NCBI GenBank assembly: GCA_018260375.1
Contig: JAGLBF010000016.1
Location: forward strand, 1 to 26,464
DNA length: 26,464 nucleotides
Origin: Deinococcus sp.
GTDB taxonomy: Bacteria > Deinococcota > Deinococci > Deinococcales > Deinococcaceae
Reading direction: 5' to 3'
Shown: one piece after another, positions 23,351 to 26,464 of the stretch
Layout of the letters: each line of letters starts with the position of its first letter
Position numbering within the stretch: position 1 is the stretch's first letter
Made by a program: the position numbers and the translations under genes
The notes under the pieces: generated by a model
What the model was told of the DNA's origin: nothing
The model's input: only the letters and a program-made list of their open reading frames with translations
Databases searched by the model: none

Positions 23351-23383
23351 CCTCTACATGAATATCCTCTATATGAATATAAT
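23351..23383 (+). promoter_or_regulatory. Tandem 15-bp repeat with -10 box, corA promoter
   Basis: CCTCTACATGAATAT (23351-23365) and CCTCTATATGAATAT (23366-23380) are adjacent and differ at one base; the second runs into a consensus TATAAT (23378-23383). The repeat would cover the -35 to -10 region, a natural place for a regulator. The predicted RNA has a leader of about 120 nt before the 23511 start, including GGTAC/GTACC pairing potential and an eight-T run at 23493-23501. Confidence 0.5.
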
Positions 23384-23510
23384 GTAAAGGCCTGGCTAGG
23401 TACTCCGACAGAAGGACGGTGACAAGCATAACTACAGACTGCGAACCTCCCCCAGTTTGGGCCAAAGCCCGCTGTGTACCGCTCTCACCTTTCTTTTTTT
23501 TGGAGTCCTT

Positions 23511-23561
23511 ATGTCTAACTTCACCTGCCGCGCACCTGCCCCAGTAGGCTCCCAATGCTGA
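23511..23561 (+). CDS. 16-codon leader ORF overlapping corA
   Basis: ATG 23511 with GGAG about 6 nt upstream encodes MSNFTCRAPAPVGSQC and stops at TGA 23559-23561. The stop overlaps the corA ATG (23555) as ATGCTGA. The leader has the only good ribosome site in the region, so corA translation probably depends on reinitiation after the leader. Pro codons alternate near its end. Proline-containing leader peptides control the Mg2+ transporter gene mgtA in Salmonella; a parallel role here is inference. Confidence 0.5.
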   Translation: MSNFTCRAPAPVGSQC

Positions 23562-24487
23562 CCTATTACCGCAGTATTGGCGGTAAACTAACCACGCTAA
23601 ACCACTACACCGATGGCTGTTGGATAGACGCACAGGCGCCTAGCAGCGAAGAATTGGCCCGCGTTGCCCGTGAAACAGGCTTTGACCTTGACTACCTCAG
23701 TTACCCACTTGATCCTGATGAGCGCTCCCGCTTTGAGCGCGATGAAAACCAGCTTGTTATCATCATGCAGACCAGCTACCGTCTAGGCGAAGACTCGGAC
23801 ATCCCTTATGACACCGTGCCTCTGGGCATTTTGCACAATGACCACTGCCTGGTGACGGTGTGCAGCATGCCCAACCCTGTGGTGCGTGACGTGGTAAGCG
23901 GCATGGTGCGCCAGGTATCAACTGCCAAGCGCAACCGCCTGACCCTGCAGCTTTTTTTGCGCAACGCCCAGCGATTTTTGATAGATGTGCGGCATATCAA
24001 CAAACAAGTTGACCGTGTAGAAGACAAATTAGAGAATTCAACCCGCAATGAGGAACTTTTAGAATTACTGAAACTAGAAAAGAGCCTGGTGTACTTTATG
24101 ACAGGCTTACGTGCTAACGAAGCCATGATGGAGCGCGTAAAACGTGACCGTATTTTTGAAATGTATGAAGAGGATCAAGACCTGCTTGACGATGTCCTTA
24201 TCGAAAACTTGCAGGCCATAGAAATGGTAGGTATTGCCAGCAATATTCTAACCAGCATGGCAGGTACATTTGCCAGTATCATTAGCAACAACGTCAATCA
24301 AGTGATGAAAGTGCTGACCACTACAACCATTTTGGTGGCTATACCTACGCTGATTAGCGGGATATTTGGTATGAATGTGCCGCTGCCTTTTCAGGACAGA
24401 TGGTGGATGACACTGGTTGTCATGGGCTTAGCCGTAAGTCTCAGTATTGTAGCGCTGCGGGTCTTTAAAAATCTGGGAGCACTGTAG
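23555..24487 (+). CDS. corA: CorA-family divalent cation channel (first)
   Basis: 310 aa, normal length. CorA proteins are pentameric Mg2+ (or Co2+/Ni2+) channels. The N-terminal cytosolic alpha/beta domain (about 1-150) is followed by the long stalk helix region (about 150-255, rich in Lys/Glu), TM1 (about 256-276) ending in GMN at 272-274, the selectivity loop, and TM2 (about 284-304) with the basic RVFKN tail. The ATG overlaps the stop of the leader ORF and has no strong ribosome site of its own. Convergent with the second corA gene, 19 bp apart. A weak parS-like site lies at 23662. Confidence 0.92.
   Translation: MLTYYRSIGGKLTTLNHYTDGCWIDAQAPSSEELARVARETGFDLDYLSYPLDPDERSRFERDENQLVIIMQTSYRLGEDSDIPYDTVPLGILHNDHCLVTVCSMPNPVVRDVVSGMVRQVSTAKRNRLTLQLFLRNAQRFLIDVRHINKQVDRVEDKLENSTRNEELLELLKLEKSLVYFMTGLRANEAMMERVKRDRIFEMYEEDQDLLDDVLIENLQAIEMVGIASNILTSMAGTFASIISNNVNQVMKVLTTTTILVAIPTLISGIFGMNVPLPFQDRWWMTLVVMGLAVSLSIVALRVFKNLGAL
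23662..23677. promoter_or_regulatory. Degenerate parS-like site 4 (inside corA)
   Basis: CGTTGCCCGTGAAACA matches parS at 13 of 16 positions; the right half GTGAAACA is perfect. Could be chance. Confidence 0.25.
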
Positions 24488-24506
24488 CAGTCATCAGTGT
24501 ACGCGT

Positions 24507-25445
24507 TTACCACCAATCGCGGCGTTTAAAATACATCGCCAGCAGCGCCGCTGTCAGCAAAAAGCTGCCCCATGCCATAGCATAGCCGTATTGCCAGTTG
24601 AGTTCGGGCATCAATTTAAAGTTCATGCCCCATACCCCCGCCAAAAAGGTCAGTGGCAAAAATATCGTGCTGACCACTGTGAGGGCACGCATCACCTGGT
24701 TCATGCGCTGCGACTGAAAGCCCAGGTAGGTGTCTAGCAGGTTGGTCAGCGACTCGCGCTGCGCTTCTAGGCGAGAGACAGTACGCTCTAGGTTGCCCAG
24801 CGCGTCGCGGTACACAATCAGCTCGCCCTCAGACACATTCTGGGCATGGCGGGTCAGTAGCAGCGTAGCCTCACGGCCCTCGATCGCCAAGCGGCGCACC
24901 CCCGCCAACTGGCGTTTAAGTTCAAAAATAACGGGTATAGCGTCAAATTTCGGGTTTTCAAACACGCGCTCTTGCAGGGTGTCTATCTGCTCTTCTATAT
25001 TTTGGGCGTACAGTAAAAACGAGTCGGTGCCGTGATCAAGCAGTTCATAGGTGATCTCGGCGGGGGTGTTGACCGAGTTGCGGCCCACCATGTTGCACAC
25101 CAGTTCTAAGTAGCTGAGCTTAAGCCAGGCCAGGGTCAGCAGCGCGTGCGGATAGATAAAAATGCTGACGCGCTCAGTGGTGCGCTTGGCTACCTCTGCT
25201 AGGCTGCGGTAGGTGATAAAATCATGCTGCGGATACGACCCAAAGCGGCTCCAATAGCCTTCTTCGGTGGCGTCTTCTAGCGCCAGGGAATGCGGGGAAA
25301 AGACGCGGCTCAGGGCTTCTAGTTCAGTGTCGGTGGGGCTTTCGGCGTGTACCCATACCCCAGAGGGCGGCTCATTGGTGCTTAACAGGGCCGTAATTTC
25401 GGCGGGGCTGAGGTCTTCGCCCGAAAAGCGCTTGGCCCGAATCAT
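24507..25445 (-). CDS. corA: CorA-family divalent cation channel (second)
   Basis: 312 aa. Same architecture as its convergent neighbour but clearly a different subgroup: the stalk reads DTLQERVFENP...LERTVSRLEAQRESL, the pore motif is WGMNF (272-276) followed by MPEL (279-282), as in the classical Mg2+-transporting CorA type, and TM2 ends in KRRDWW. TM1 about 252-272, TM2 about 286-305. TACACT (25454-25459, minus strand) lies 8 nt before the ATG, consistent with a leaderless start. Two unlike CorA proteins side by side may handle different ions or conditions. Confidence 0.92.
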   Translation of the reverse strand: MIRAKRFSGEDLSPAEITALLSTNEPPSGVWVHAESPTDTELEALSRVFSPHSLALEDATEEGYWSRFGSYPQHDFITYRSLAEVAKRTTERVSIFIYPHALLTLAWLKLSYLELVCNMVGRNSVNTPAEITYELLDHGTDSFLLYAQNIEEQIDTLQERVFENPKFDAIPVIFELKRQLAGVRRLAIEGREATLLLTRHAQNVSEGELIVYRDALGNLERTVSRLEAQRESLTNLLDTYLGFQSQRMNQVMRALTVVSTIFLPLTFLAGVWGMNFKLMPELNWQYGYAMAWGSFLLTAALLAMYFKRRDWW

Positions 25446-25453
25446 GTCTTTAG

Positions 25454-25459
25454 AGTGTA
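25454..25459 (-). promoter_or_regulatory. -10 box for second corA
   Basis: TACACT on the minus strand, 8 nt upstream of the ATG at 25445, no ribosome site between. Confidence 0.5.
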
Positions 25460-25509
25460 GCGTGCTGACCTGTCTTTGGGTGAAAAGAATAAGCGTACCT
25501 AAAGCTGCC

Positions 25510-26406
25510 CTAAAGCTGCACAGAGGGCTCGGTGAGCGTGGCGTTTGTTATCTTGCCCGTCACCAGACTCCCCAGGCCCCAACTGCCCAGCAGCAGCAGC
25601 AGCACAGCAGCCAGGGGCGGCATGGCAAAGGACACGCCGTAGATGCCCAGGCTTGCCAGCGTGCCTACCCAGCGCGGCGCGGCAGTGCGTTGGGCCAGGT
25701 CGCGCCCCAGTGACAGCAGGCTGGCTGCCAAACCGACCACCACCGCTAGCAGCAGGGCAGCCAGGGGCGGCATGGCCCAGTAAGCGCCTAGCCCCAGCCA
25801 ACCGAGCAGCAAAGCCAGGCCCAGATCTAGGCCCGTCAGCCCCAGCACCGTGAGCAGCCCAGCGCCTAGCGTAGGCAGCGGAAAGGGACGCTGCTCGCTG
25901 ACCATTGGACGGGCCTGTTCACGGTGCAGCAAAAGCCCCATTTGTAAGGCGGCGCTTGCCAGCAGCAGCGGCCCCCAAGTAAGCCCTGATTGCCCCAGGC
26001 TACGGACGCCTTGCCACACGGCAGGCAAGGTGAGAAGCGCTCCCAGCAGCAGCAGCCCCGACAGTACCCGCGCCGCCTGTCGCCGCGCCGCCACCACGGG
26101 CCGCCATACCAGCAACGCGCTGATGGCCACCAGCAGGCCTAACCCCAATAAGCACACTGGAGAAGCCAGTGCCTGTATAAGCTGCGCTGCTACAGGTTGC
26201 ATGTCGGGCGCCTGGGGACTCAGCGGCGAATACACCCCCAGCCCCCCCGCGGCGCTGCCTTGTCCTGCCAGCACGCCCAGCCCACCAAAACCCAGCATGG
26301 CTCCCAGCCCCGCCAGCACGCCTGAACCATGACTCGCATCAGGGACTAGTGGTTCAGGGGATAGTGATTCAGGGTATAGGGCTATTTGCGCTTGGGCGTC
26401 CGTCAT
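25510..26406 (-). CDS. Polytopic membrane protein of unknown function
   Basis: 298 aa from ATG 26406 (a GTG two codons upstream is possible). Polar Pro/Ser N-terminus (1-28) encoded partly by three 15-bp units, a Gly-rich stretch (28-58), then hydrophobic segments at about 74-101, 112-130, 143-161, 178-205, 208-233 and 247-281. A block is duplicated: AMPPLAALLL (211-220) and AMPPLAAVLL (261-270), 50 residues apart, sharing an identical 20-bp DNA stretch. Family not recognised. The mean hydrophobicity and leucine content are very high. No clear promoter or ribosome site; tandem repeats lie just upstream. Confidence 0.6.
   Translation of the reverse strand: MTDAQAQIALYPESLSPEPLVPDASHGSGVLAGLGAMLGFGGLGVLAGQGSAAGGLGVYSPLSPQAPDMQPVAAQLIQALASPVCLLGLGLLVAISALLVWRPVVAARRQAARVLSGLLLLGALLTLPAVWQGVRSLGQSGLTWGPLLLASAALQMGLLLHREQARPMVSEQRPFPLPTLGAGLLTVLGLTGLDLGLALLLGWLGLGAYWAMPPLAALLLAVVVGLAASLLSLGRDLAQRTAAPRWVGTLASLGIYGVSFAMPPLAAVLLLLLGSWGLGSLVTGKITNATLTEPSVQL
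26339..26383. repeat. 15-bp tandem repeat inside the membrane-protein gene
   Basis: Three imperfect 15-bp units starting TCAGGG (26339, 26354, 26369) encode a five-residue Ser/Pro period near the N-terminus (PESL, PEPL, VPDAS). The reading frame is preserved for any copy number. Confidence 0.7.
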
Positions 26407-26425
26407 CTGCACACTGTTCAGTTCA

Positions 26426-26464
26426 GTACGGACAGCCTGAGTACGGACAGCCTGAGTACGGACA
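26426..26464. repeat. 15-bp tandem repeat running off the window
   Basis: GTACGGACAGCCTGA occurs at 26426-26440 and 26441-26455, and a third copy (GTACGGACA) is cut at 26464. Located upstream of the membrane-protein gene. Confidence 0.85.

Noticed and set aside
23384..23510. Mg2+ riboswitch (M-box) before corA
   Set aside because: The leader is shorter than an M-box and I could not find its conserved segments; leader-peptide control is better supported.

Overview
The window looks like chromosomal DNA of a Deinococcus-type bacterium, GC-rich apart from one AT-rich stretch near 14.6-14.77 kb. Three things point there. The rpoZ product reads like deinococcal omega. MurE lacks the meso-DAP signature, as expected for an ornithine-type wall. 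At least eight genes have a TANNNT -10 box 6-8 nt before the start codon, the arrangement that gives leaderless mRNAs in Deinococcus. MnmG and several parS-like 16-mers suggest the window is not far from the chromosome origin, since mnmG often sits beside rsmG-parA-parB there; parA and parB themselves are not in the window.

Layout. 0.1-2.4 kb: a roadblock/LC7 protein coupled to a membrane protein (minus strand), then a hypothetical protein. 2.6-5.9 kb: a secreted phosphate-scavenging pair, a calcineurin-type phosphoesterase behind a phytase-like/GDPD fusion, preceded by an 11-bp-periodic Pho-box-like array. 6.0-8.8 kb: pdxY and murE, divergently oriented. 9.3-10.5 kb: a trypsin-like lipoprotein. 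10.8-11.15 kb: degenerate repeats. 11.3-16.2 kb: rtcB, ridA, a transglutaminase-like secreted protein and a polysaccharide deacetylase. 16.4 kb: tRNA-Leu(GAG). 16.7-20.7 kb: an MFS transporter, two small proteins and a class-V aminotransferase/cysteine-desulfurase-like protein. 20.8-26.4 kb: mnmG, rpoZ, two convergent corA genes (one behind a 16-codon leader ORF) and a polytopic membrane protein.

The most distinctive layer is the repeats. Three complete 133-bp non-autonomous elements (2499, 8929, 13216), one copy cut by the left window edge, and one 92-bp relative (18528) all end TACGGA...TCCGTA. Every complete copy is flanked by a 3-bp TNA target duplication (TTA, TAA, TGA, TAA). In two cases the duplicated triplet is the stop codon of the neighbouring gene. 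The inner 69-bp core, which has its own inverted ends, is flipped in the 13216 copy relative to the other three. Decayed pieces lie at 7.2, 11.1 and 16.57 kb. A second family (10.8 and 22.63 kb) looks like the 5' end of a transposase gene.

The second theme is chromosome segregation. Three near-consensus parS palindromes (11375, 19695, 21993) and a weaker one (23662) sit inside rtcB, the aminotransferase gene, mnmG and corA. No CRISPR array, prophage or complete insertion sequence was seen. Functions are assigned from motifs read by eye; no database was searched.
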